Below, one piece after another: positions 1 through 11,021 of a DNA stretch of 64,000 bases; within the stretch, counting starts at the first letter, position 1; each line of letters starts with the position of its first letter. Under the pieces are notes generated by a model. The model ran no database searches. It saw only the letters and a list, made by a program, of their open reading frames with translations, and was not told the origin of the DNA. The stretch is taken from NCBI GenBank assembly GCA_015178975.1, contig WHVD01000061.1:1-64000 (forward strand), given 5' to 3'. The DNA is from Hysterangium stoloniferum (lineage: Eukaryota; Basidiomycota; Agaricomycetes; Hysterangiales; Hysterangiaceae). A program made the translations under genes and the position numbers.

Positions 1-685
1 AATTGAGTAAACCCGGCCAGCGCATCGAAAGAAGAAAGAACATTTGACCCCGACAGCGCTTGCATAATCTCCGATTGACGTGGTAAAGGGAATCATCTGG
101 AACAGTGAGATGGTTAAGTTTCCGATAGTCGATGACCACCCGCGGTTTACCATTGCGATATACTACAAAGGCTGGCACTCCCCCAGGGGCTTTTAGATGG
201 CTCAATGACACCCTGTTCGAACCAGGTATCCATTTGCTCGTCTATAACTCTCCTATTGGCAGGGGACGAGGGGAACATAGGCATGGATATGGCTGAGCGC
301 CCTCTTTCAAGGGGACAGGGACTCTACATTCCACTTGCCCTAACCGTCCATCGACTCCGAAAGCCTTAACGTTCTCAGTCAAAACTGATCTGAGACGTGG
401 CAGGACCTCCGTTGGTATATCTGGTCCCAAATTGACTAACTTGTGAAGATCCTCTGAGGCAAATTCCTCATTATCAGCCACTGCAGCCGTCTTAGGACCA
501 GGCGGTTCGAAATCGTCTGCAATCTCTGGTTCAACAGGTGGCTTAGGTCTTTCTGAGGCGACTTGACGGTCCTCCTCAAGTTGAGAGAGACTTTCAATAA
601 GGTGTGCGATCTTGGTCGCGCCTGCTACCATTAAACTTTTCTCCTCGAGTGACCTGGGCTTGTGAGCCCAACGAGCAGGGGTCAT
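1..685 (-). pseudogene. Element A pol: start of reverse transcriptase
   Basis: The minus strand encodes an acidic linker (242-685) and then a segment with WFEQGVIEPSKSPWG, PAFVVYRNGKPRVVIDYRKL and FFDALAGFTQ. These are the first conserved blocks of a Ty3/gypsy reverse transcriptase, including the Asp of the first catalytic motif. Reading them needs at least two changes of frame (near 170-180 and near 85-95), so the gene is broken. The YxDD box, RNase H and integrase would lie outside the window. Confidence 0.7.
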
Positions 686-2991
686 GAATTATCCCTATTG
701 TCTCCCCTCGTCGGATAGTCTTAGGGGTTAGTGATGGATTGGCTAAAGGTACTGCCGCACTATTCCTTGAAATTGCCGTGATTGGTGTGGCTAATATAGA
801 ACCGTCCTCGTTTTGCAGTACGATTCCTTCAACAATCCATTCCTCGCCCTTTAGATCTTCAACAAAAATAGGCACTAGTCTGGCTGACTCTGGATCGATA
901 GTGCAATCCTCCAAGGCTCGCGCGACTCTTTCAGTACGCACACCTTTATCGGGGAGAGAGGTGAGTTTGGATGACTCCTTCTCATGCTTCCCGAAAGGGG
1001 CCTTATTGACGGTGAAGGTCAAAGGTTGAGGTTCCTTAGAAGAGCTGGCTGGAATAAAACCCTGTCGTCCCGGGAGAATAAGTCTAGATCCCAACGGCTG
1101 ATCTCTTAGAGTACCAATTTCATAATTAATATGGAAGTCTTCTCCCAAAAGAATTGGCACCGTCATTCCTCTAACGACATAAGTTTCAGCCGCGAACTTC
1201 AGTAACGTTCCACTGTCGTCCTCCAGGTAAATGGGGACATTAACATATCTGATAACCTTAGCGTTACCCGTGAGCTGAATTAGACGTAATTTGAGTCCTT
1301 GTTTCAACTTATACATGCCCTGCAGTTCCTTGTAGAATTCCTCCGATATAAGGGAAAGATCCGCTCCCGTGTCCATTCGAATTTTAACGCGTTTGGGTGA
1401 ATCGGGAGTTCCTACATGACCGAAAACATGGAGCGCTGCAACTCCTATGCTAGAGTAACCACTGGGAGGATCCCGTTTTCGATAAAGGATTGTAGTATCC
1501 TCCTTCATCAGACGACTGGGACGAGGATATTGGATTCGAGGCCTCTTACTTTCCTTGCGCAGGGACAAGATTACGTTCCTGCGTTCACTTCGGCAAGGAA
1601 CACGCTTCGAAGGGGAATCCAATACTGGATCATCGTCGCTGTCCTCCGAATCCGAATTCTCGTACGGTAGTAAATCGGGGGGGTTCCCGGGATCAAACGG
1701 GAATGTGTCAACATCAGCTCCAGGCGAACAGAGCGAATTCGAACTGATTTGTTCGTGAGAATCTCCAGTCTGACAGTAGTCCTCGGTCAGGCCTTCAAGG
1801 TCCTGCCGATGAACACTCAGCCGGTCTCCTTTTTCGAAGAAATCTGCGGCGAGTATGGATACGTAAGCTTCTGACAGAAGAGCTTCACCAGTCGTTTGAT
1901 TTTCCTCCCTCACTAATTTGTCTTCGACATGGGGCGAATAAACGGAAACAAAAGTCAATTCGTCATCAGAGTTATTTACTTGTCCTTGTATAGATAGTCC
2001 ATGAACCGCTTCATATAACCTTTGCTCCTCAGCTTCCTCCGACATATCCTGTGCGGAGCATTTGTTGATAGAGACATAATGAGACATTTTGCCAGCTTGA
2101 GGGCAGTCTATCTTAAAATGCTCCGGACTTCCACATATCCAACATTCCTTGGTGGGTTTGATCGAACTCCTCTTGTTACTCCTCTCGAAGAACATTTTTC
2201 CGTGACGCTTTCCCTGTTTTGGATCAGCGACGTCTGGAACGGTCCTTCTCGTCGAGCCTCTCTCGTTAGTCTCACTAATGAGAATATGGTTAGGTGAAGA
2301 GGAGTCGCCGGTGACTCTAAAATCCAATTCTTGACCCTCCGATAACATTACACGCGGTTTCTGGAACCTGTAACGTTCCCGGTGTGTTTGGACCCAAGCG
2401 TTAATCAGAGCTTCTTGCAGGTTATTAGCATAAGTCTGTAAACTCATGATATTATCGATGGGTTGTCCTTGAAGAAGGTAGAGCCATTCCGTAGGCAGTG
2501 TGAGAATGAGTCTGCGTGTCTCATCCCCTCTGTCCTGGTGGAACCCGTACAGGAAACGATAAAGTTTAACTCTCCGTTGGATATAGTGGACGGGTGTCTC
2601 ACGATCGTGACCAGCCTGTCGAAATTTCATAGCTTCCCATTCTAAGGCTAAGGATTCACGCCAACGAGTTCCGAGCAATCCTTCGACGATACCCCAAAGA
2701 AACGACCCATGAGATTGACTGAATTCAGTACGATGCTCACGGTCTAAGGTGCTCCACCAGACCTTAGCGTGCCCCTTGAGTCGTCTTGGCAGAGCAACTC
2801 CTAAGATCGCACTCATAGAGTCTGATATCTCCTGCGAGACTCATGATATCCATGATATAGTCCAGGGCTTCGGATTGAGCTCCATCGTATTCAGGGAGAT
2901 CAGACCATTTGATCTTGAGGTCATTGGTGTTAAGAGTGACCTTCTTGTCCTTAGGTAAGTCGTCAATAAGCGCGCTAGCTCGAGACCGCAT
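594..2991 (-). pseudogene. Element A gag capsid / zinc knuckle / aspartic protease
   Basis: Two overlapping frames (2764-2991 and 594-2816) together give a Gag capsid-like segment, with GHAKVWWSTLD and ETPVHYIQRRVKLYRFLYGF, where nucleocapsid assembly would reside. This is followed by a CCHC zinc knuckle CWICGSPEHFKIDCP near residue 225 of the 740-aa frame. A retroviral-type aspartic protease follows, with the catalytic DTGADLSLISEEF near residue 480. The frame change near 2816-2830 breaks Gag. A programmed shift is possible, but a simple indel is likelier because further shifts occur downstream. The frame runs on into 242-685 and the RT start at the window edge. Confidence 0.75.
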
Positions 2992-2997
2992 CGGAGT

Positions 2998-4530
2998 TCA
3001 AAAAGGGGTATTAGGCACTCCATTGTGGCGTTCCCCACGTCCTGAGTTCCCTCCCCGGTCTGAAGTATTCGAACTCCCAGATGAATCGCTAGGGGGTCCT
3101 CCTGATGGCAAGAAAGGGTTTGAAGCGATCGGTAGAGAATGGCGGGGACCGTCTGGATTAAGCGATCCTCGACCAGCAACTGGGCCAGCTATGCCCTCAG
3201 TAAATGCCGTGGAGAAGGACGGTCGACCCTTGTTGGCGACTGATCGGTTTCTGAAAGTGGTCGCTTCATCCCTGAAGTTAGGGCTGTTGGAGACTCCCTC
3301 AAATGCGACGCGAGAGCAGTGATCTCCCTGGAAAGACGTTAGGCCTGGTTCCATCGCGATTTGTCTCTCGATCTCCGTCGCGTTCAGAAGTCGACACGGC
3401 TGGGGTTGATGGAAGGGAGCGCAGACCTCAATCCTCTTCTCCTGAAGGCGTTCTATTACTTGCGTCCTCAAATCCAGTGGAAAATCCTCCAATATTACAG
3501 GACGGTTGAGAGAATGCAGAAAACGAGTATCAGGGGACCCGTTTAAGTTGCGAACAAACGAATTGGTCATGGAGATAGGCGAATCAGGGACCTGGATCGA
3601 GTCGTTATAGGGGAGGAGTACCTCTAAAACCATCTTATCAAGTCTTCTTTGGTTTCGCTTCAACCGACCTCTTAAAGTGAGGTATGCCAGCGATAGATTC
3701 GGCGTGACTCCATTGAGAGACTCCTCCAACATACGGATGTACATGTACTGGTAGTCAACCTTAGGCACAACATGATCTCCGCCAAGCAGGACATGCAGGA
3801 TCTGTAACACATCATCATACGTACGAAGTGCTTCAAGGAACAAAGAAAACACTTCCCGCTTGAGAATTCTTCTTCCTCCTTCCATAGTAATCGTCACCTC
3901 ATTCGACCATTCAGGAATCGATTGGGTCAAATCCTCAAGGTTCCCTGGTCGCGTGAATAAATCCCGTGCCGATAAAATCGCTTGATAACGCCCTAACCAG
4001 ACTGCTACAGTCTCCAGTAGAATAGGGTAATCCGTACTGTACTCCTCCACGAAGGGGGTAACCTGATCCTCGGGGATTCGATCGGTGTAGTACATATCCC
4101 ATTTGTAATCGATGGGCTGGGCGTAAACCATATGACCTCCGAGGAACTGCTTAAGGATGACCTGTCTCGGAGGGAATCTGAGAACGGGCGTGGGTGCTCG
4201 ATTAGACTCAATGTTAACTCCAGGGGTGTCCAACTGCTCGAGTAATGAGCGTTCCTCAGGTGGATCGGGGGGAATGTTCATTGACGATCCAACTACTACT
4301 CCGGGGGAATCCTCTGGAGGAGGTGATCCTGGAGGAAGCTGGGGAATGTTCATAGACGATCCAGCTACTACTCCGGGGGAAGCCTCCGGAGGAGCTGATC
4401 CTTGAAAAGTTGACGAAGACTTCCTCAGGGTGACGTTACGGGGTGGTTCTAGGTTAAAAGATTTTTGACGAGGCATGGAGCTACCAGGCGTTGATGAAGG
4501 CCTAGACGTTTGATTCTTGCCCGTAGTCAT
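2998..4530 (-). CDS. Element A gag-like ORF, N-terminal part (510 aa)
   Basis: Open frame of 510 codons beginning 75 bp downstream (minus sense) of the primer site. Residues about 30-90 are Pro/Ser/Gly-rich with a repeated segment of the pattern PPGSPPPEDSPGVVVGSSMN, present twice in degenerate form. The middle is charged and helical. The C-terminal 80 residues are rich in Ser, Asn, Gly and Pro (e.g. SDSSGSSNTSDRGG). No enzyme motif is visible. It is followed, in another frame, by a segment with the gag capsid-like pattern (LPEYDGAQSEALDYI) and then by the 594-2816 frame. It is therefore read as the first part of a Gag polyprotein. Function is inferred from position only. Confidence 0.6.
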   Translation of the reverse strand: MTTGKNQTSRPSSTPGSSMPRQKSFNLEPPRNVTLRKSSSTFQGSAPPEASPGVVAGSSMNIPQLPPGSPPPEDSPGVVVGSSMNIPPDPPEERSLLEQLDTPGVNIESNRAPTPVLRFPPRQVILKQFLGGHMVYAQPIDYKWDMYYTDRIPEDQVTPFVEEYSTDYPILLETVAVWLGRYQAILSARDLFTRPGNLEDLTQSIPEWSNEVTITMEGGRRILKREVFSLFLEALRTYDDVLQILHVLLGGDHVVPKVDYQYMYIRMLEESLNGVTPNLSLAYLTLRGRLKRNQRRLDKMVLEVLLPYNDSIQVPDSPISMTNSFVRNLNGSPDTRFLHSLNRPVILEDFPLDLRTQVIERLQEKRIEVCAPFHQPQPCRLLNATEIERQIAMEPGLTSFQGDHCSRVAFEGVSNSPNFRDEATTFRNRSVANKGRPSFSTAFTEGIAGPVAGRGSLNPDGPRHSLPIASNPFLPSGGPPSDSSGSSNTSDRGGNSGRGERHNGVPNTPF

Positions 4531-4587
4531 TCGCGTGTCCAGGTCTTAGTAGTCAAATAATAAGTTTTTCCTCGTAGGAAAAGAACG

Positions 4588-4605
4588 GTCCGGCTCGGAT
4601 CACCA
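4588..4605 (-). promoter_or_regulatory. Element A primer binding site (tRNA type)
   Basis: On the plus strand this stretch ends in ATCACCA one base before the LTR. In element sense it therefore starts TGGTGATCCGAGCCGGAC, the complement of a tRNA 3' end with CCA. The tRNA species is not assigned. Elements B and C use a different, self-complementary arrangement. Confidence 0.6.
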
Positions 4606-4606
4606 C

Positions 4607-5244
4607 TGTGAAGAGTGGTGGGTTCTGACCGCTCTATATACGAAGAATAGTGTTTATTCAACTACTATTAGAGAGTATTGACCGTCAGTACAATACTATA
4701 GACTACTAGACTGTTAGTACTAGTATAAGAACGCACTGCACGCCTCAAGAGCAACTGTATAGTTGCTCGTGACGGCTTAGAACAGTAAGATAACGAGTTG
4801 ACCTTTTACGGTACAACTAGTAGCTAGAAATAAGAAAGATACTCAGCTAAAGACTGAGTGTCTAGGATAGAGTATTAGTAGCGTGAGTCGACTACGGTGT
4901 TGACGAGCGCAAAGTCTTGAAAGCGGAACTCAACCTTAGCGGTTCGAGTTCAAAAGGCTATTAGTAGACTAGAGAATGCTACCTTTATGGTAGCTGAGAT
5001 ACTACCCTTGACACCTCTCGTTATTCGACGTCTGAGTCGTTACGAAGTGGTGTCTGCTGGGTAAAAAGTTGTCTCCATTTAGCGCTGAGAGCGCCCATAG
5101 ATATACACAAGACTTTGAACTAAGAAATACGGGTATGCTCGAAGATCTAGAGAGTTAGGGAAAAAGAGTAAGAACTAAATAATATAATACTATAATATAT
5201 GTATTATTCCACAGTCCAATCATGATATATGCATACCCTTCACA
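4607..5244 (-). repeat. Element A 5' LTR (638 bp)
   Basis: The ends are perfect 7-bp inverted repeats, TGTGAAG at 4607 and CTTCACA ending at 5244. The left side abuts the primer site and the right side abuts element B integrase sequence beginning GTAAT. That 5-mer is the candidate target duplication; its partner would be off the left edge of the window. The interior is rich in short repeats of ACTAG/GAGTAT type and has no ORF. Confidence 0.8.
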
Positions 5245-7923
5245 GTAATTGTTCAATAAAGTCCATCGAGATCGAATGCCATGGTCGAAGAGGGATCGGA
5301 AGTTGCTTAAGTAATCCAACAGGTCGATGTCGTGGAGTTTTCGATTTTGTACACATTACGCATGATTGAATGAAACTTTGAATATCTTGTCAAAGTTGTG
5401 GCCAAAAGAAATCTCGATATATTGTTCGATATGTTTTCGTTTGACCGAAATGGCCTGCAGTAATATGATTGTGTCGTGATTGAAGAACTCAAAGTTGGAG
5501 AGTTTGATAATCGGGAACGTAAATTCTGTTTCGGAAACATAAAAAGTCTTGTTCGTTCTTTTGCCAATCTTCTTCGGTACTGTCAGAAATCTGTCGAATC
5601 TTGTCGAGAGTAAATTGATCTTCTTTTTGAGCTTTGAATATATCTTTCAATAGTTGATCTGTATCCATAATAAGAGTAACTTTTCTCGCTATTGGAAGAT
5701 AATATGTTGTACGTAAGGAAGCTTGAATTTGCTCATTCATAAATACCGGTCGAAGATTAGTCGGATTCTTTTTTGAGTAGTCGGGTTCATTTGGATAAAC
5801 GTCATTTCTTCTGGAAAGAACATCTGTTTTCAAATTTAGTTTTCCCGGTCAAAATTGAATAATCAAATTAAAGGTCGATAAATATTCTGCCCATTGAGCT
5901 TGTCGTCAAGACAAAATTCGAGTTGTCGCAAAATATTTGAGATTCTTGTGATCCGTTAAAACTTCAATTGGTTCTTTTGTTCCTTCGAAATAATGTCGCC
6001 AAATTTTGAAAGATTCAAATATTGCCAATAATTCTTTATCATAAGTGTCGTAGTTAATTTCGGAGGTCGAAAGAGTTCTTGAATGATAAGTGACTGGATG
6101 AATCTCGTTATTGGAAGTCTGCATAGAAAATATTGAAGCTATAGCATGATCAGAAGTGTCAGTTTCGAGTATAGGTTTATAGTTTGGATTCCAATGAATT
6201 AAGATCGGAGCTGTAGTAAATTCTTTTTTCAAATGGTTAAATGCATGTTGACATTTTTCGTTGAAATGCCATTGAACCTTTTTTCGAGTAGTCGAGTCAA
6301 CGGTAAAACAATTTCAGAATAACTTGGAATAAATCTTCGATAGAAATTTGTGAATCCTAAAAATGATTGAATGTCACGGACTTTTTGTGGTTCGGGCCAG
6401 TCTTGAATAACTTTGATTTTTTCTTCGTCCATATATACACCTTGAGGAGAAATAACATATCCTAGAAACTCGACACTGGTTTTGTGAAATTTGCATTTTT
6501 CGGGTTTTGCAAATAATCAATTTTGTCGAAGCCGTCGAAGAACTTCTCGAACTTGTCGTAAATGTTCTTCGAGATTGTCGGAAAATATTAGTATGTCGTC
6601 GAGATAGATAATTACCCAAATATCAAGTAAATCTGAAAATATTTCATTCATTAATTGTTGAAAGGTTGCCGGAGTGTTGCATAGTCCAAAAGGCATAACC
6701 AAATATTCGAAAGATCCATATCGAGTCTGAAAGGCTGTTTTCCACTCATCTCCTGGAGCAATCCTAACTAAATTATAAGTGCCTCAGAGATCGATTTTCG
6801 TAAAATATTTCGCCGTTCGAAGTCGATCCAAAAGATCAGGAATTAAAGGAAGTGGATATCGGTTTTTCCATGTGATTTTATTTAGTCCTCGATAGTCGAC
6901 ACAAAGTCGTAGGCTTCCATCTTTCTTCTTAACAAACAAAATTGGTGCGCCGGCGGGAGATTGTGACGATCGAATAAACTTCTTCGAAAGGTTCTCTTGG
7001 AGATATTCTCGTAGCACTTGAAGTTCTGTCTCAGATAACGAATAGATCAGACCCATAGGTGGAATAGTTCCTTCTTCTAATGGGATAGCGTGATCATAAC
7101 TTCGATGTTGAGGTAAAGCTTCAGCTTCTTTTTTGTCGAAAACATCCGAGAAGTCGGAATATTCGGTCGGAACGTTCAGTATGTTGAATGATGTAGAAGT
7201 TGTAGTTTTTGCACCAGAGGCCTTACAAGTCTTGAAAGATTCATCACGAATGAAGACCACAAAGGTTTGAGAGTCTTTTGCTTTCGCAGCTCGTAAGAAG
7301 GTCTTTTGATTGACTATATTGATATTCGGATTAACAGTCTTGGATTTCAATTCTTCACGGATTTTCTCAGATGTCAATGAATGACTCACCGAGGTCGAAG
7401 CATACTTCTCTTCCGATAACGTTTCAATTGACAGTTGAATCAGATTTGGATTTGTCGAAGGTGTCGAAGTAGGTTCGAACGATATACGGCCAGATCGCCA
7501 GTCAATCACAGGATTGTATTGCTTCAGCCAGTTGAGTCCTAATACCACTTGACAAGACGAGTCGAGATTGGTTAGAAAGAATTGTAATTCTTGAATTTGT
7601 CCGGATGGAAAATAAACTTGTAATGTAGTCGTATACGTGATTTGTCCTGATGTCGGAATCGATCCGTCAATTAATTTTAATGATAACGGATTTTTCAATT
7701 GGTCGAAAGATAGATTATTTTGTCGTGCAAACGTTTTGTCCATAAAAAGATGACTAGATCCTGAATCAATTAATGCTTTCATTCTCGGAATTTTTTTTGA
7801 TTTAAGTTCAATAATTAAAGAATCAGAAATTGTTACCGCTCGTAATATTACACAGGAATCTTTTTCGGCGTGATCGAGTCTTCTTTGATACTCTTCACAT
7901 GCCTGAAGAGTATCCCTTTTCAA
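5245..7923 (-). pseudogene. Element B pol: protease, RT, RNase H, partial integrase
   Basis: The 6784-7923 frame holds the aspartic protease ([13 protein letters not shown]) and the N-terminal RT ([19 protein letters not shown]). The next frame (6517-6702) has the polymerase core [14 protein letters not shown] and [10 protein letters not shown]. 6229-6432 has SFLGFTNFYRRFI, and 5906-6232 is RNase H with ETDTSDHAIAS, YDKELLAIFE and EVLTDHKNLKYF. 5245-5833 carries the linker and the start of the integrase region. The polyprotein is broken into frames by substitutions to stops and small indels, and ends where element A is inserted. Confidence 0.85.
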
Positions 7924-7929
7924 TTTTCC

Positions 7930-9173
7930 AATTTAACATTCGATGCTTGATTCGACTGGTCGGATTGAGTTGTCGAATCTTGAACTTCAATGATTCGTCC
8001 TTTTGCAATTTGACGAGTTTTTCTTTTCGGACAATCCCTCACCAAATGACCTTTCTCCCCACATAATATACATAACCCTTCCTTAAATCTTCTGTCTCAT
8101 TCGGCAGGAAGTAATCGTCCATCGGGTCCTAAAATTGTCAAAGATGGTTTCGCTTGAGTCGAAGGCCTAAATGTTCTTGAAGTCAAAGTTATCGGTTTTG
8201 ATGTCGAAGGTGTTCGTGATGTCAAAGGATAAGTCGTAGGCATCGTCGATTGTCTTCTTTCAGATCTTCGCGGAGTCGAACTTGATTCTGTTTCGCGTTG
8301 TCGTTCATTCTCTCGCATCCAATAGTAAGAATCGAGTCGCAGGGCTGCCGTTCGCAGTTCAGCAAAACTTTCGGGTTGAACTTGAAGCTTCACTATTTCG
8401 TCCTTAATTTGATTCGGAAGTCCTTTATAGAATTGTCATCGTAAAGCGAATTCGTCATATCGAGTTTGAGCAGCGAGACTCGTAAATTGAATCGAATACT
8501 TCGCAACATGATGATGAGCTTTCATTCGAAGATTGTCAAGTTTTTCTTCGGCTTCTCCTTCTGCATCGATTTCTCCAAACTGAGCATATAATTCATCTAG
8601 AAAATCGAGATAATCCACAAGGAAAGATGGCGGAGGAATTGGGGGATTTAATAGAAAAGGTTGCCACCACTCTTGAGCCATTTTCCGGAAATACGAGGTT
8701 ACCATCGTAATTTTCGATTGATCGGATTCAAACGATTTTGGTCGAGATCGAAAGACCATTTCGCATTGAGCAATAAAATTCTTCAACATCGAAGGTTCTT
8801 CTCCAGTAAACTCTTCGGGCTTATTCACTGTGATTTCGTGCTCCTTCGAAACTATCTGGTCCTTCAATACTTTTCCAAGTGCATCTCTGAAGTGTTGAAA
8901 CATTGTTTCATCCTCAGACGTAACAGGTTCAGGTCATGGAGATTCGGGCAAAGGAGTTAAAGGGGATTCAGATTCTTGAATTGGCAAGATTGGTTCTTCT
9001 CGAACTTCTTCGGGTTCTCAGATTGAAGACATCGCAGTTCTTCTAGTTTTGGTTAAAGGAGAAACTGAAATTCACGATGGCCGAATAACTCTCGGTGAAG
9101 GAGTGGGAGCCACAGATTGAAGTGCTGTGGAACTTGATGCTTTGGTAGTCTCAGATCGCATCCTGGGCTTCAT
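7930..9173 (-). pseudogene. Element B gag with zinc knuckle
   Basis: Start ATG at 9173 lies only 24 nt after the LTR. The reading frame has an in-frame TGA near 9020, where element C has CGA, which suggests a CpG transition. Downstream the capsid-like segment contains EFTGEEPSMLKNFIAQCEMVF and AQEWWQPFLLNP. The region 8097-8393 is Ser/Thr-rich, and a CCHC knuckle CILCGEKGHLVRDC lies near 8020-8070. These are standard Gag features of fungal chromoviruses. The copy needs at least three repairs to be read through, so it is a pseudogene. Confidence 0.75.
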
Positions 9174-9184
9174 CAACAGTTGAT

Positions 9185-9195
9185 AGTCGAAATAT
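9185..9195 (-). promoter_or_regulatory. Self-primer binding site of element B
   Basis: The plus strand reads AGTCGAAATAT, two bases from the LTR border. The same 11-mer occurs in element sense inside the LTR about 30 nt downstream of the TATA-like box. The RNA 5' end could therefore anneal to this site as in Tf1/sushi-type elements. The priming mechanism is inferred; the identity of the two 11-mers is seen directly. Confidence 0.6.
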
Positions 9196-9197
9196 AC

Positions 9198-9626
9198 TGT
9201 CACGAATCGATTATTCTTCGATAAAGTCGAATAATATTCTACTAATCGAACTCGAAACCCTCGTTCGACGAAGTATATATTTGCCCTGTCGATGAAGTAA
9301 GAGGCTATTACCAGTCGCGAGAACTCACGGAAGTATTTGTCGAAGAAGTTACGACAAAGTAGATTACTAATATCACTAATATACAGATATTTCGACTGAC
9401 TTCCCTCGCTTCTTTCATAGCCCTTTTATGCTTTTTGTCATATCGTTATGACTATGTTATGAACTAATTATGAAATCATATATGACATCAAAATGAGACA
9501 TGTCGAAAGAGATTCGATGGTGTCAATTAATGTTCGGTTTATCGAGTTAAATTTGATAGGTCGAAGAGTTGTCGAAAGTTACCTTTGAATGTTTGTGACA
9601 ATACATGACATGTGATGGTTGTGACA
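9198..9626 (-). repeat. Element B 5' LTR (429 bp)
   Basis: Begins TGTCAC and ends GTGACA (6-bp terminal inverted repeat). It has the same length as the 52187-52615 and 48963-49391 copies. In element sense it contains CATAAAAGGG (plus-strand 9421-9430), a TATA-like box. About 30 nt further is AGTCGAAATAT (9387-9397), the presumed transcript start, which matches the primer site. Confidence 0.9.
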
Positions 9627-9639
9627 TGCTCCTCAATTC

Positions 9640-9960
9640 TAATATCAACTTAGATTACCCCCACTTAGTCTTCAGTCCATTTACTCCCTCCCTAATACCC
9701 TATAAGGTGTTATTGGCAAGCTGTGACCCTCTACAATACAACTCTTAGTATATTGGCCCCCTGGTCAAGTGAGCTATGTACATAAGTGTTGTCTTTAGTT
9801 ATTATTGTACTATCTGCTCTGTTTGAAATACTGGAGCACCTTAATAGTTCATACAAGGTTGCAACACATAAGTTGAAGCCAAGCTCCACCCATTTTATAG
9901 AGTCAGACCTCCTGACTAGTATGATCTCTATCATTGGCCCCCCAACATAGAGTCTCCTTT
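9640..9960 (-). repeat. LTR-like repeat, copy 1
   Basis: This stretch is clearly similar, on the same strand, to 57240-57600. Shared blocks include CATAAGTTGAAGCCAAGCTC, ATTTTATAGAGT and CTCCTGACTAGTATGATCTC. On the minus strand it holds a TATA-like box (CTCTATAAAAT), which suits an LTR promoter read leftwards. Exact ends and target duplications were not found. Confidence 0.5.
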
Positions 9961-9984
9961 CAACCCCTTTGCTTGGATCTCAAC

Positions 9985-10760
9985 AAGATGTCAAGACACT
10001 GCAGGTGGTGACACCATGAGGGATACCAATAGCAGGGTGCCAGAGGGTTATAAGGGTAAAAACAAGGTGTAGGGGTCCAAAGTGATAGAATCCTAACATT
10101 TTTATACTAAATGAGATGGGTGATTGGGAGGTCAATTACAGAGATGAAGAAGCAAATGGATCAAAAGAAGCAAGTAATGGAACAAAGAATCAAAAAAAAT
10201 TGAATGCAAGGTAACAGAAGAATACTATGTAAATAGTTTGAGGTGGCAAATGATGCATACATATAGAATGGGTGACAAGAAAGCATTGGGACAGGAGTGG
10301 AACAGGATGACAACCAAAAGGGTAAGGTGTAGTAAGCAAAGTGGCAGGACACTGCTACTAGTGACACTACAATTAGGGGTACCAATATCAGGATGCCAGA
10401 GGATTGCCAGAGTGAAACAATTTGCAGAGGCCCACAAATAAGATTCCTAACAGATTGAAGTAAAATAGAACAGAGGACCAAGGAGATGGAATCTGAGGCA
10501 AGTACAGATGATAAATGGTCTGAAGTAGCAAATAATGTGGCAAAACCAATAACAGAATGCTGTCAGAGCAGAAATGGAATGGTGTGACTAAAAACAAAAT
10601 TGTTTGGATGGACATGTAACACTGCCATCAGGGACACTAATATCAGGATATCAGAAGACAATACAGATTGAATGCAAATGTGGAAGCCCAAAAAACACAG
10701 TTCCTAACAGGTTGAAAACATACAGAGGCCTGACAAACATGGTTTCTAACATCTTTTAGA
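9985..10760 (+). repeat. Degenerate tandem units derived from a Ty3 gag leader
   Basis: Three diverged units begin near 9995, 10345 and 10620. Each has the pattern CACTG..GTGACAC..GGGTACCAATATCAGGATGCCAGA and ends in a CCTAACA-type motif. The first unit matches the reverse complement of 56880-57000, the start of the element D gag. It therefore looks like gag-leader sequence in plus orientation next to an LTR in minus orientation, a rearranged remnant. No open frame is kept. Confidence 0.4.
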
Positions 10761-11021
10761 TTCAATGAATTCAAAAAGTAAATAAAAGTATAGAATTATG
10801 AATAATTAATAAAACTTAAATAAGTTTCTGAGTTAGATCACATGCCCTGATAAATACTTAGAATTGTCAACACAGAGGAAAGTTGTGAGGTTTGCCCCCA
10901 CCGCTTCACCCCTTGTAGGTTCATCAAATCACGTGGCAATATGACCCTCCTACAGAATATATGCAGCCTCTGGCACACTTCGTTTCGACAAATTATTATG
11001 CCAAAATTATTGATGTGAAAC

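Larger units (their letters stand above)
1..5244 (-). mobile_element. Element A: Ty3-type LTR retrotransposon, 3' part outside window
   Basis: Read on the minus strand the order is 5' LTR (4607-5244), tRNA-type primer site, gag, zinc knuckle, aspartic protease and the beginning of reverse transcriptase; the rest lies beyond base 1. The LTR edge abuts the middle of the integrase region of element B, so A inserted into B. Coding frames are broken by several frameshifts, so this copy is probably inactive. Family assignment rests on domain order and on the RT start (WGVPAFVVYRNGKPRVVIDY-like), typical of Ty3/gypsy. The second LTR and the left target duplication cannot be seen. Confidence 0.85.
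5245..9626 (-). mobile_element. Element B: chromovirus-type Ty3 retrotransposon, split by element A
   Basis: Minus-strand element with 5' LTR 9198-9626, an 11-nt self-priming site, gag with zinc knuckle, protease, RT, RNase H and the first part of integrase. The coding region stops abruptly at 5245, where the LTR of element A begins. The matching sequence in element C continues without a break, so the rest of B should lie left of A outside the window. Frames carry several stops and shifts. B is a close relative of element C but retains many more TCGA/CpG sites, so it is less decayed. Confidence 0.85.

Noticed and set aside
2909-4405. Plus-strand ORFs within element A gag (e.g. 2909-3322)
   Set aside because: Shadows of the longer minus-strand gag frame.
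4661-5160. ACTAG/GAGTAT-rich stretch considered as a separate satellite
   Set aside because: It lies wholly inside the LTR of element A, whose inverted ends are clear.
10161-10615. Three hydrophobic, Cys-rich minus-strand ORFs (70-106 aa)
   Set aside because: They lie in the degenerate gag-derived tandem repeats and overlap each other; composition reflects AT-rich antisense sequence.
9985-10760. Tandem units considered as a CRISPR-like array
   Set aside because: Only three diverged units of about 300 bp without conserved short repeats; the organism is a fungus and the first unit matches a retrotransposon gag leader.
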